Source: Ascaris suum (Eukaryota > Nematoda > Chromadorea > Rhabditida > Ascarididae). Taken from it: a stretch of 64,000 nt of DNA. A program made the translations under genes and the position numbers. The stretch covers positions 434,001 to 498,000 of the forward strand of contig CM024175.1 of the NCBI GenBank assembly GCA_013433145.1. The letters run 5' to 3'. The notes beneath the pieces were generated by a model. That model was not told the origin of the DNA. It saw only the letters and a program-made list of their open reading frames with translations, and did no database searches. Numbering within the stretch: position 1 is the stretch's first letter; each line of letters begins with the position of its first letter. Shown here one piece after another: positions 27,701-39,232 of the stretch.

Positions 27701-29782
27701 ACAGTTGTAGATTGCAGATATCAAGCCATGTTATGTCACATGAACCATGTGCGGTAACTGCTGTATAAAAGCAGCATACCTGAGGAAGAAATTTCGTGAC
27801 TGAGCAAGGAATATAAGACTATAACTGCAATTAGGTGGCGACTCGTAAAAAGGTGTTCGTCGATGTCTTCTTATTTAAAGTGTTTTGCGAAGAGCCGTAT
27901 ACCTCGCTTTAATATCCCTTCCGTATACCTCACTTTGATATTCCTTGTAAAGAATTCGCTGATGTTGAGCTGGTCGTCTCATTAATAGTTTAGATTAAAT
28001 CATTGCGATGTAGAAACAATATATCTTTGAAAAAGCTTCCCTCAGGTATAACGTTAACGAAGGTGCCCTACACGTAGTTATTATGTCTTCTCATAAAGAT
28101 TAACCATAAAATCCATTCTCAACATTCCTTATGATTAAGCTCTCCACGTAACTTCTTTATACAGTCTATTTGCGAGCCACTGATCGATCGGACGTTTGTT
28201 CTTTCATTCTTTCTTGTTTCTTCCTCCTGTATTTTTTCTTTGCTTCTACCATACATCAAGTATTGTTCTTCTTTTGTGACATGCTTAAAATAAATAGAAA
28301 TCAGCAAAATCCAATAATATTGAGATCGTAGACTTGGGTTGAGCTGATGACCATTTCTGACGAATGACCAAATTTGGTTGTGGTCAAACGACCTCCGTTG
28401 TCTTAACTGTAGCTGCACGTGATCCTTTTCCTTACGGTTATGGTTTAAACCTCGCCAAATGGGTAAAGCAAACCTCACATCTTACCGTTTAGTTGAAAGA
28501 CGTTTCCATTAAAAAAAAAACTCGGCGAAGACCACTGGCAGATTGGGGCGGGACTTGCGCCACTTGCGCCGTTGTACCGTTCACGTGCTGTATATGCCGC
28601 TGCGCGCGTGCTGTTACACGGTGATATGCTTGGTCATTCGGATGCATCCTTCGTGTGTACGCGTTGGTCGGTTGTGTCCATCACTAGTCACCTATCTGTC
28701 TTAACTGGTGATTGATATAACGTTCTTACTACGAGTGCTTACGCTATCACGTGCGTAGTTAAAAAGTGGTCATGTGCAGGTATTCGGGGATTTATTGACA
28801 CATTTCACTGAAATCTCAGTGAGGTTTTGCGTTCGTCAAATATAAAGCATTTTGATTCCTGGCTTGATGTTTAATTCCGGTTCTGCTCCCGGAAGCCTTA
28901 GGTTATTTCAGCGGGTTTTTTGTCGAAAGAAATAAAGTGCCTTTGAAACTTCAGTGTCAATACAGACTTTCTTTCTGCTTCTCAAATATTTTCACGAAGT
29001 CACTTGTATACTAAAGCCTATTTTATTGCGTCTAAATGAAGTGCAGTCCTGATCGTGACCTGAACAGTCTTTAGTTTATACCTTTTGTTTTACCCTGATC
29101 TGCTTATTTAATATATTTGTTGACTTATTTGCTTCTTCCCAGGCAAGTTTATTCGCCGTAATCATGACTATAGTTTTGAAAACTGTTTCAGGATGACCAA
29201 AATTTCGCTCATTGCTTAATCAATAAAATATTGCCCCACATGGAGCGGACCGGAGAGAATGTGAGAGAAACGAGGGCCATACCTTGGAACCGCGATTTCT
29301 ACGTCTAGTCAGGCGGATTTTTAAAGTGTTACCCGAGAACCCTTTCCTCTCAACTGTTTGGGCACATCGGGTGAAAGAGAGTGGAAGAGCGTCCTTTTCC
29401 GCAATCTCCTTCCTTCATTCTAAACCCGTTCGAGGATCCTTGCAAGAATCAAATTGAGACCATACAGCTGCAAGTAACTTACCTTACCTGATTACCAGTA
29501 ATAAGAGTAATAGCAAGGGCTTATTTGTTGCGGCTTATCTATGTTTGATCTCAGACCTTGCTGTTGCGGGCGCAAATGAGTAAGGTGCGTTGCGTGTTTA
29601 TCGATTTTTGTTGGCGGACGGCACGCACGTCGAACAATTCGGCTGCGGTCCGCTCTCAGCGAGTTGTTTTCCACTTGCAGCACTCGGCTTTGGATCGTAT
29701 CTATACGTTGTAATTTGCAGGAACTTGTGGTCTATTACTGAAACTTCTATAGATTTTTTGGAAATTAGAGAGGAGTCTCACG
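24014..29782. other. Divergent intergenic region between SPCS2 and the export-adaptor gene
   Basis: It should hold the SPCS2 first exon and both promoters. Contents: a purine-rich patch near 24180-24230, an (AT)n tract at 24711-24787, a segment of higher G+C at about 25100-27000 with no coding frame recognised, and a GC-rich patch near 28540-28640. Open frames at 27244-27699 (plus) and 28119-28478 (minus) carry no motif I know. Close to the plus-strand gene, TTTGCAG at 29714-29720 and TTAGAG just before the ATG are possible splice or trans-splice acceptors. Confidence 0.45.
24711..24787. repeat. (AT)n microsatellite
   Basis: A pure AT dinucleotide run of about 77 bp, roughly 0.7 kb upstream of the first visible SPCS2 exon. 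It gives rise to spurious Tyr-Ile open frames. Confidence 0.97.
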
Positions 29783-32700
29783 ATGGGTGACAACAAGGTC
29801 AATATGTCCCTCGGTAAGTGCTTTTTTAAGCCTTGTGTCTTCGATTAGAAAATGCAAATCATTGAATTTATATAAATTTGTGAAGGGATTTAGTTGATAT
29901 TGGAAAGGGATAAACCTAATTTGCTGCATTATGTTTTTTATTTATGTATGATTAATGTCGTATATTCGAGCCAAATATTTTCATTGGACTCACAGTTAGA
30001 TGATAACCATTGTTTGATGATGAAAAGAAATCGTTATTTGTCAGTGCAGCGGTTTATATTGGGTGTTCTAGACGATATTGTAAATTTCATTTACAAAACT
30101 TGGTTTCTTTTCAAATTTCAGGTCGATATCGAGTCGCCAACAAGAATTCAGATCACAAAAAATCGATGTCTTGAAATGAGCACAGATTTCAAAGATTCTT
30201 TCACTCGAAATATCAAGAAATACGTTTCAGATGATATCATAAAAAAGGAGCGCGCTGATCGAAACAAGCGGACTCCCGCAAGAAGAGGTCTTCCTGGCAA
30301 AAGAAGCTTCGCTGTTCGTCGTAATATCAGGGTGAGTTATAGTTGTCTATGCTGATTTTATAAGAATCTGAGATTTCTCAAAGACTAAATTCGATATGCA
30401 ACAGACCAAAAAGGTGATTATTTCTGGATTTTTCGCGATTATAAGCGAACATTTGCATGCTTTCTACGTTCAGTTTTTTTCTGTGGATGATTTGTGCGTA
30501 CGTCTTGCAAAGGTTTTAATAGTTTTGTTTTCCCGGTTAATTCAGTTCAATTTATTTTTTCGTGCAGTAATTCTGCGCAATAAACGGTTAAAGAGAACGC
30601 CAATAAAATGACCAATAACGGCATCTTTAGTCATTCTTGGCAGAACATACGGATTTCGTTGAAATTTCATGAGAGTCTTCGTTGTTTGATTGTGGGAGAG
30701 CGTTTAGTTAGGGCAGCTCCTTACTTCTCTAGTTTTTCTTTTTGTATTTTATGCACTTCATTGTAGAAATGAGGAATGCATAGAAGATGTTTGTAAATGA
30801 GGGGATGCGGCATCAGTGGGATGCGGTATTGTGCAGTAAAAATGCGACTTGTCGACAGCGTTGATTTTCGTCGTTGTTTGTGGAGGAGGAATTGGTCAGT
30901 TGAGATTGAGCTGCGAGGAAACCAGCAAAGCTTTCGGCTCAGTGAAATTTTTGATAGTGCTGTCTCGAAAAGATTTTAAAAAGTAAAAATAAAAGCTCCT
31001 TTCCCAGATCTCCAAGAAGTATTTAGCCATAAGTTTTTTTCGGATGATATACATAATCAAAACGTCCTTCTTTAATAATGTTACATATTATTCTTTAGTG
31101 GTCTTCAATATTTGTGTGTTTAGGGTGGAATGAGAAGTTCGCTAGGTCGTGGTGCACGAGGCGGTTCAGGTGCGTCACGTTTTAATCGTGAGCAGCAACA
31201 GTCGACGCCGACCGTTAACAAGTCTGCAACGATGAGGATGGTGAATAAACTCGTCAAGGTTTGTTAGGGTTTTTTTTCCTGTAATGTGTTTGTAGTTTAA
31301 TTCAAACTTTCACAAAAATAGCATCGCTGCTCGTTCATAACATTTTGGTACGATGGATGATGCTTGCGATGAACTGAGTGAATGGGCACGCGCGCAAGAT
31401 TGCAACAGAGCACCGCGTAAAAGGGATCAGCGTCGTGTGTCGCGTTTCATCACCGTTTGGTTGCGTTTAATTGAAAACTCTGCCGCCAGGGGATTTTCCA
31501 CAGAATCGAAGAAGGGGATGCTAATATAGTTCATTGTCGATGTAGTTTTCAACAAAGATTTTATTTTATTCTTAATGAAGCATAGGTGATGATTGTCCAC
31601 TTGCAGAGAGCGATAAATCAGCGCGCGAACCAGACGCTGATACAGCGCGCTGCGATGTCGAGACGCCGCACAACTGCACGCGTGTTGGCAACACGCGTTT
31701 CCGTACGTTCAGCTGCACTATTGCCACTTTCATCCGTTGTGTACGCCTCTATGATCAGTGAAGGATAGTGCCTGTTGGATAATGCAGCGAAACGTTCAAA
31801 GGAATATTTGCATAGCGGATGTTCATTGCATCGGGAAAGCTGAATTGCATGTGATCGGTGCTGAGATGCAGTTGATCGTTTGATGACTACTCGAAAAGAA
31901 GCCATTTGACGTTCACAGCATTATATTTGATTCCACATGCTCAATTCAGCAGAAGTTGGCGGCTTAATTGGCAGATTATAAAGTTGTTGCTGAAGACCCA
32001 GTCCTCTGCGAGCGATATGACGGTCACTGAATGAGCATTATTGAGATGATACCTCTCCCCGTCAAATTACGACCACTTAAATGCGCCGATTGGGCTCTCG
32101 CCACCTCTAGAAAGTTGGAAATTGCAGCATCGTATGAAAGAGCGCTTATCAATCATGGGGCATTTGCGGCAATATCTGCTTCGAGAGAATCCCGAATGAT
32201 AGCTGATAACGAATAAGAGTGCCAATTTTTTTTGATATGGACGGCACAGGTTGTTTATTGCTATTTAATATTTGAACGAAAATTTCGGCCGAACACACGA
32301 AATGAGTTCGTACATATTGGAAGTAACGTTGCGCTCTTCTCAGAACGCTTGGTGGTATTCGGTGACGGCGGTGAGATGCTTTTCTTGTTTGTTTTGGTGA
32401 TGGTGATGACAGGTAAAGCTCATCAAGAGGTTACCTAGTTTAATACTAGGGGATTTCAAGTTTAATGGATTCCGAGGTGTTTGTGGTGATATAATTAACC
32501 ATTGTTTATCCGTGAACAAAACTTTTGACTGTGAAGTCTTAGGATTTGACGCCGACGGATGTTTTTGGGAAGGTTTTCAGTTCGTTATTAGAGGGTCAGT
32601 GAGGGTGTTGGGAAAATATGGCTTAAGAATGCTGCCCTTTCGAAGATCAGAGGTAGCTGGTGCTTGTTTGTTCGTAATTCTGCTGACATCCTATTCAGTT

Positions 32701-35700
32701 CAAATTTCTGCTACGCGGTCATTTCTTTTGTTGTGTTTGAAATACGCAGGAAGAGGAGACGAACATCGAATCGAAGCGGATCGGCAACACAGAGAACTGG
32801 AACTATTTGCTGACATCTCGCTGTACTAGCAGGAGTTTGCTGTGAAATCGACAAAGGCTGTTTACTCCGTTATAATCTATTCTGAATTATAGGCCTACTG
32901 AGGTAGACATTCTTGCATGGGGAATTGTGCTGTGTGCATAAAGGTGTCGTTTAGTTTGGTACCCGCCGTGGTACGGTGCGTGGCTCACGTCTCTATGGCC
33001 GGTTGCGTGGAGTTAGCCAAAGGTCCCGCGTGATCGCGGGTAGTGCAGCGAGACGTGCCAGACGGCAAGTTCAACAGCAACAACAACTCGTCTTATCGGC
33101 ACCAATCAGAGTTAGTTTCGAGTTTTTTAATGCAGTTTCTCTTTATTTCCTGATTTTTGTTTTACGATTGCATATGTTTTTCACCTTATTTTTATTTATC
33201 TAGGTTTTGATACTTTCATATCTATCCATTTATATTCTTTAGTTCTTTTACGTCACTTTTTTTTGCCAAGTTCAGAGGTGTATTTGATTTTACTGTTTTT
33301 TTTAAATCTAATAAGTTTAATGTAAGTATGGAAAGCAGTTGCCTAAGGAATTCTCTGGAAGTGGGAGACGAATGATGCAACTATTGGGCGTTATACTCGT
33401 TTACTTCTTTCAAGACACTCAATGGTCAAATGGTAATGCAATGGTGCGGGAGCAGTTCCGCTTGATTCGTTTATTTGTGTAAAATAGTGGAAGAAAAATG
33501 ACTCATTTCGCAGACTCGAGTTGTCTACATAATCGGGATATACGTTAGTGCATTTTTTAGAAAACACGTGGTCGTGGCGTTTCGCGTATCGGACAGCTGG
33601 TCAGTGACTCATCCCCGGTGACATATGAGCGCGAGATGTAAGATTTCGATGTCTTTCTCGTCACTGTCGCAACATTCCTTTTAATAATGATGTCTCATAA
33701 AGTAGGCTTTGTGGCGAGTAAATTTATTCTAAAGTTTTTCACCATACGTGTAAGGATTACGTATTTGGGATCGGTCAGATAGCATTCTTTATCAAATGCG
33801 AGGAGCAGGTAGAGAGAGCTGCATAGGTGACCTACATGGGTAGCACCTCTCCTACTTTCTGTAGTTCGTTTTCAGTAATGAAGAGGTCTTTGAAAAATCT
33901 TTATCCTTTCCGCTCTTTTGATTTCTGCACTGTGTGAATGTCGTAGTGGCTTCTGTTTTTCGTTGCTCATTTCTCGACTGCAATGAAAATGAAAGGTTTT
34001 TATGAAGAATTGGAAATGTCTGAATAGCTTTAAATGCTATGCGGGAGCTGAGGTGTGATATGTGCGGAAGGCGTCCTTAAAGCGTGTGGAATCTTCATTG
34101 CAGTGTGAGACCTGTTGCACCCCGTAGACGGTTTGTACGCTCAGTGCCGGTAATTCGTCAACCAGCTGTGCAGAGAGAGGTGATTTTGGAGCAGAGCACC
34201 AGCAGACCGATCGTTGTTGAAAGGGCACCGCGATATACGCGAACCGTACCGATCCGTGGTATACGCAAAAACAGTCTCGCGCAGCAGCGAGTCATCGTTG
34301 TTAATAATGTACGTTTGCTTTGCTTTATTCAGTGAACATGACGCTTTAGTGTGTTTTCACGATGCAATCGGCAGCAGAAAGTGCGGTTGTGCTGCTTATC
34401 TCACCACTTTAATGTAAAGTTTGTTCGCGTTGGGAAATTTGTTGGGTTAGTGAAATAAATTTTTGAGAGGAATATCGGATTAGAACCACTCAGTTTCGAG
34501 CAGTATGCAAGTCTCATTTTTTTCGACCCTGAATCAGCTGACGTTGATGTGGTCAGGTGCCTTTCTTTTCTTCCTCAATTACTTTTAGTTCAACGGTTAT
34601 ATAGGTTCGAGTTTTTCAATTCTGCGCATGCATTTTCATCTGCTTCTAGAGGGTTTGTTGGTTTGGGATGAGGTTGACAGCCAAACGGAATAACGCATTG
34701 TACTTAACATCAACGTCATTTAAATACCAAGAGTGCCACTGATGTGTACTAATAGAAACATTTTTTTCTGCTGCCTCTTATAGTTTTACATTAATCTCAG
34801 GTTCGTCGCCGACCGCAATTTCGTGTAGAACGTGTGGTGGAAGTACAACCGAGAAGACGATTCGTGAATACATATACGACATCACCTCGGCTTAAGGCGC
34901 TTCGCGACGCGCAGTTGAGAGAGGCACTTGGAATAACGCGCGGACAAAGGGTTGGTTTACATGACTCACTTGTGATCATGCAAAGTGTTGGCTGATGCTC
35001 CCTGATCGGAGTTTGATTATGGGGAACATAACGGTGAAGTTTTGACTGCAATGGTGGAATTAGCAGTTCTTTTTCTTTTACATCAAATGAAGATGCGTAA
35101 AGCCGAAACGTTGATTAAGATGCTCTGGGCTGTGGTGGGATTTGTCTGCATATAACATCGCCTTTATCTTCCTTCACCTTAGTGTGCAGCTCATAAAAGA
35201 GGAATCCTTTCAAGAGTTCTTTTCGCTTCGACAAACCAATCTAGATGGTGGTTCTGGAACACTGTCGCAGTCCCTTTCGATGGATTTTTGACAGATTTCA
35301 ACGGATTGCTTTCCGCTAAAAGGTGTATGAGCAGGTTAAGCGCATGCTTGAAACCTGAAAGATTAGGATTCGCTCACGTTTGAAGTGCTCGTTGTGCGAA
35401 CGAAATTTTATACGGCGAGCGATGCAGGATGTTTAATGGAGATGTTGAACGTTCAATTGCGTAGATGTGGACCGACTATATGAAAGGGGAAATGTGGACC
35501 ACAGGGGTGTTCTGGGAAATTACGAGCAATGATGGAGCTTTTTTCGAATGCGATGTTATTTTTTGGATACCCGTTATTTATTCTTGCTAAGCAGCTGCAC
35601 CGGCGATGCGCGCTGCTGTTCTCAAGGGTGATTCGATACAGTTTTCTGTTGCAGATGGAACCGGAACGTTTTGAGGCCAGCAGTTCATTTCTACAGCGTG

Positions 35701-35753
35701 TGCCTGTCCGTAAGGGTCGTGGCTTCCGCAATGATAATCGTTTTGTTTATTGA
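29783..35753 (+). CDS. Arginine-rich protein with UAP56-binding motif, probable mRNA-export adaptor
   Basis: Nine exons join in phase with no stop: 29783-29813, 30231-30331, 31124-31258, 31607-31702, 32955-33110, 33561-33637, 34104-34308, 34801-34950, 35655-35753 (TGA). The total is 1050 nt, 349 residues. The first join creates NMSLDDIIKKERADRNKR at residues 7-24. This is the UAP56-binding motif (x-DMSLDDIIK) by which ALYREF and UIF/FYTTD1 bind the DEAD-box helicase UAP56/DDX39B. The rest is strongly basic: GRGARGGSG and KTRGRGVSR boxes, repeated RRR clusters, a QQQQQ run in exon 5, and a C-terminus RKGRGFRNDNRFVY. No RRM is seen, so it is not an ALYREF; UIF-like is the best comparison. A nuclear RNA-binding export adaptor is inferred. 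The exon 6 end relies on a GTAAGA donor at 33638. Confidence 0.85.
32750..32845 (+). CDS. Possible alternative terminal exon in intron 4 of the export-adaptor gene
   Basis: It follows AATACGCAG, stays open in phase 0 for 31 codons (EEETNIESKRIGNTENW and on) and ends in TGA. Exon 4 ends in phase 0, so splicing to it would give a short isoform holding the UAP56-binding motif but lacking most arginine repeats. Only the acceptor and the frame support it; intron 4, at 1.25 kb, is the longest in this gene. Confidence 0.2.
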   Translation, partial: EEETNIESKRIGNTENWNYLLTSRCTSRSLL

Positions 35754-37198
35754 TGATTTTTGAATGCTCGTGAGTTGATTGATTTGTCGTGTTGTATCTA
35801 CCATCTCTTGCATCTGATCTTAGCGATGTTCTTTGCATTGCATTGCTCCTTCATTTTATCAGCCCTGCGTATTTTTATTGCTGTTTTTTCTCTGCACTTT
35901 TTCATTTAATGTACTCGCATTTTTTATGATTTATTTGGCGATCGTTTTTAGAAGGATAAAGCGGTCCTTGAGTAGAGCGTTCTTTGTACGACAGAAAGCG
36001 AAGTAATATAGCATGCTTCACGAAGCTTGGCTGAGTTGACACAACGACAGGCGGAGTGAAACAGATCTCGGGAGTTTGTGGACGGGGTAGGTAAGCATGC
36101 GCTGGGGCACTAAAGAAGAGTGCGTTTGTGCGAGATGGAGGTGAACTCATTGCAGGTCAGTATTACCATGAGCGGGTCCTAGAAGGTTCTTCCATCGAAG
36201 CGGGACGCTGCTGGTATCCAAGAAGGTTGTCCGTGGGCGAGTTCGAGAGAGTATACTTTGTTTTGTTGCACTGAGAAGTATGACTTCTGGTCTCCAGTCG
36301 CCGTAACTGTTTTAATCTGGTTATGCAATCTGGGAACATCGGACATTTGCGGTGCAAAGGGTTTCAGGATAATACAGAGTGTGGGAGCGCTGGCATACGA
36401 CAGCTGATATGGCTGCACGGTTGACAAGGCGCTCAACAACAAGTTTTATCAGCGGTTGACCTTGGAGCTAAGGTCGGTGTCATACTGACCGCATGGTTGT
36501 GAAAATATCTCATAATTTCGGTGAGCTGCCTTGAAAATGCTGGTGTCCTAGTGCCCTGCCCGGACATTTCTTTGTGCTCGGCGCATGTGGGTCTTGCACG
36601 GAGCATCGGCTCCTTGCTTCCATTCAGATACAGCGCTTCCTGCATCAGTGGGACTAACGTATCGCCATAGTCATTCAGTATGCGTGTCAAACTTTTTTGC
36701 ATTGCGGTCCGAGGCTTTGCTCTCCTGGATGATGGCGCTGGATGCCTTATTTTAAGAATGCTCGGTCAGTGTTTAAGAAACGGAGATCAGCGTGAATTTC
36801 GCGAACCACTCTTGCCAATTTACTGTTTGCTTAAATTATTGTGGCTTGAGTTGCTTCCTCCGGAAACTTCATAGACCGAAAAGACGTTATGCTTCAGCAT
36901 TCTGGAAGATTCTTGAGCTATACAAAGTATATCATAGGCTACAAAAATCCCAAAAATTATGCAGTAATAAAATTTTTCCAATTCAAACTTTCATGATTTG
37001 TATTACATTCATTTATTTCTTCGTTAGGAAAAGCTCAGCGCATGCATGCTAATGTTAAGTCCAACTATTTCAAAGAATTCATAAGATGTGCTCATTTTCA
37101 CACCGGTAAAGTATAGGTAAAAATGCATCGAGTTGTCACATTCTAGAGCTCTTCATTTCGTCAACAGTCTCAGATCCGTTTTTGTTTTCACTTTTTAG

Positions 37199-37264
37199 CA
37201 TTTTCGTAATGAAAGAAGGGCTTCACGAGTACCCGGTGCCATCCGCATCTCCGCTCAGCGTTAG
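37199..37264 (+). CDS. Possible alternative last exon of the export-adaptor gene
   Basis: It follows CACTTTTTAG and reads HFRNERRASRVPGAIRISAQ, then R and TAG. It is arginine-rich like the gene upstream and opens in phase 0, which fits the exon ending at 34950. An AATAAA at about 36965 lies before it, which argues that some transcripts end earlier. Supported by phase and composition only. Confidence 0.25.
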   Translation, partial: HFRNERRASRVPGAIRISAQR

Positions 37265-37874
37265 TGCAGCTTACTCGAAAATACCATAACATTGACATAC
37301 TCATTCCTTGGATCATACGTAAGGCAAAACCCTGTTTATTAACAACCTATTTTTCAAAATCCTACATCAGCTACACTTCACTTTGCATGCCAACACGTCT
37401 GGCATCAATGCACCTGGACTTTGGCGGAAGCTGCTGTATCGAAGACCTTCCTATGCAATGATGCGCCTAGATTACGGCTTCTCAAAAATTCTTAATTCAT
37501 TGCACTTTTACGTGAGTACAATATATCGCGAAAGCGTGAATCAGACAGCGGCGATCTCAAAATGAAAGTAAGCCTGTTTCATCCGTTCAGCTTCCGCGAG
37601 GATTCCACAAAACTAAACCTTCAGAGCACTTTACGTCGATTGCTTTCTTCATGGGAGATTTTTGCGTTTATAGGCAAAATATTACCAATAAACGATCTAA
37701 ACTTCCATATGAAACATGCTATAAACCTGACGCAACTAAAAACTAAGAGGATGATGTTTCCGAAAAATAGTCCTCCAAACCGCGTGATGAACACCGCAAG
37801 ATATCACTGATAAAACTTGGTTGTTGATCAGTGTTATTAATCGAGTGACATATTGACAACTCGTCCCTATGCCT

Positions 37875-37889
37875 CCCCCCCCCCCCCCC
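37875..37889. repeat. Poly-C run, 15 bases
   Basis: Fifteen consecutive C on the plus strand in intergenic DNA. Confidence 0.95.
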
Positions 37890-39232
37890 GAATTTAGGAA
37901 GGGAACTAATTGCAAGTCGAGAATGCTCATGGTTTAAACTGCTTATTTCCACATGACTAGCGCAGGTATGTGCACTGATCCTTGAAAAAGATGAGTTTTC
38001 AACATCCTGAACAAATTCCATGTACCCAGAAGTTCCCTGAATAGATAAACATCTCCCAGATGTTCATTTGCAACGGAAGCCACAATCCATAAGAATGTCG
38101 TGATCTTTTCTTTATGCATCGAATCAAGGAAGCCATCATGTCCGGCGCATATACGCCTTTTGAATGTCAGCTAGAGCCGCTTTATCAAACCAACCCATAA
38201 AAATTACAATAATAAGCCAAAATTGCACTTTTTTAAAAATTGTAAATCCATCGCAATTCGATGCGAACACAATATAGCGCAATTGCATGAACAGTCTAAA
38301 GACGATCTCTTGATAAAAGCACGTGTCTTCTAATCCTCCATCTCCGAACAGGATGAAACAGGAGCTGCAAGAACCCGTTGTCCTTGAACGAAAAAGCCTT
38401 CTGCAGGAGCCGCGCAGGCGTGAAAAGTTTCTCGTTATCCATCGCATCGCAGGATGGGATATCCCTAACCTGGGGACCCCGTCCACACGGAGAACGCCTC
38501 TGTACATTGATCTTATATCATCATTGTGAAGATCGTAGATAAAACGCAAGGGTCACGAGGAATAGGGCCTCATATTGATGTTCTCTATGGATATAAATTA
38601 CAACACGATGTGCAAGAGCACAAATGCGAAGAGCCAAAGTTTTATGGAAATTAGAGGTATTTTTTAAAACTAGGTAATCAGAAAGAAATCTCGCTTACAT
38701 GGGAAACTTTTCATTGTCATATTTAATGAACGTAATTAATTATCTTGCATACCTTGCAGGCAATTTCCACAAGCTTACCTCATGTTTTTATTGAAAGTGT
38801 CTCAGCATTTGCGTAATCAGAAAGCATAAATAATTCAACACATTGCTCACGAATGTTGCGTATAGTCTTCCTGACAATGGTGTAAAGTGTAAAACATCAT
38901 TAATAAACGATTATTTTCCTCCATTACCGCCTACTCACTGTCCGACCAACTTCTCACTATTGACGAAGCTGGAAGTTCCTTAGCGATGAAGGAAGACTCT
39001 AAAGTCCTGTCTCCCTAGAAGGGAGGTATCGCCTTGATCCGTCATATGTTTGTTATATTGACAGCAGCACCTGGCAGTCTATTTAGAAATCATCCCTTAA
39101 CAACTGGTTAATTTTTTTTTCTGAAAGAGGTTTCAAAGCGCCTACTGCCATCCGGAAATTTTCAATATACAAATGAGGCATATTTTCAACAGACACCAAG
39201 CAGAAACGGGTCAGATCCGTTGAATGAATCGA

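Larger units (their letters stand above)
35754..39232. other. Convergent intergenic region between the export-adaptor and receptor genes
   Basis: Two patches are richer in G+C than their flanks: 36160-36880 and 38320-38530. On the minus strand 36702-36433 is open (ILNDYGDTLVPLMQEALYL, then many Pro/Thr/Arg), followed by an open frame at 36442-36179. 38323-38529 is open on both strands. None shows a motif I recognise. A 15-base C run lies at 37875-37889. On the minus strand an AATAAA at 38792-38787 lies about 440 bases past the receptor stop and may be its polyadenylation signal. Confidence 0.4.

Noticed and set aside
28119..28478. 119-codon minus-strand open frame
   Set aside because: No family motif and no neighbouring exon in phase; left as unassigned.
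29894..30355. 153-codon plus-strand open frame, the longest in the window
   Set aside because: Its last part overlaps the true exon 30231-30331 but in a frame that is not used; only the splice at 30231 gives the UAP56-binding motif in phase.
38136..38549. 137-codon minus-strand open frame
   Set aside because: The opposite strand and another minus frame are open too; no motif decides between them, so no gene is called.
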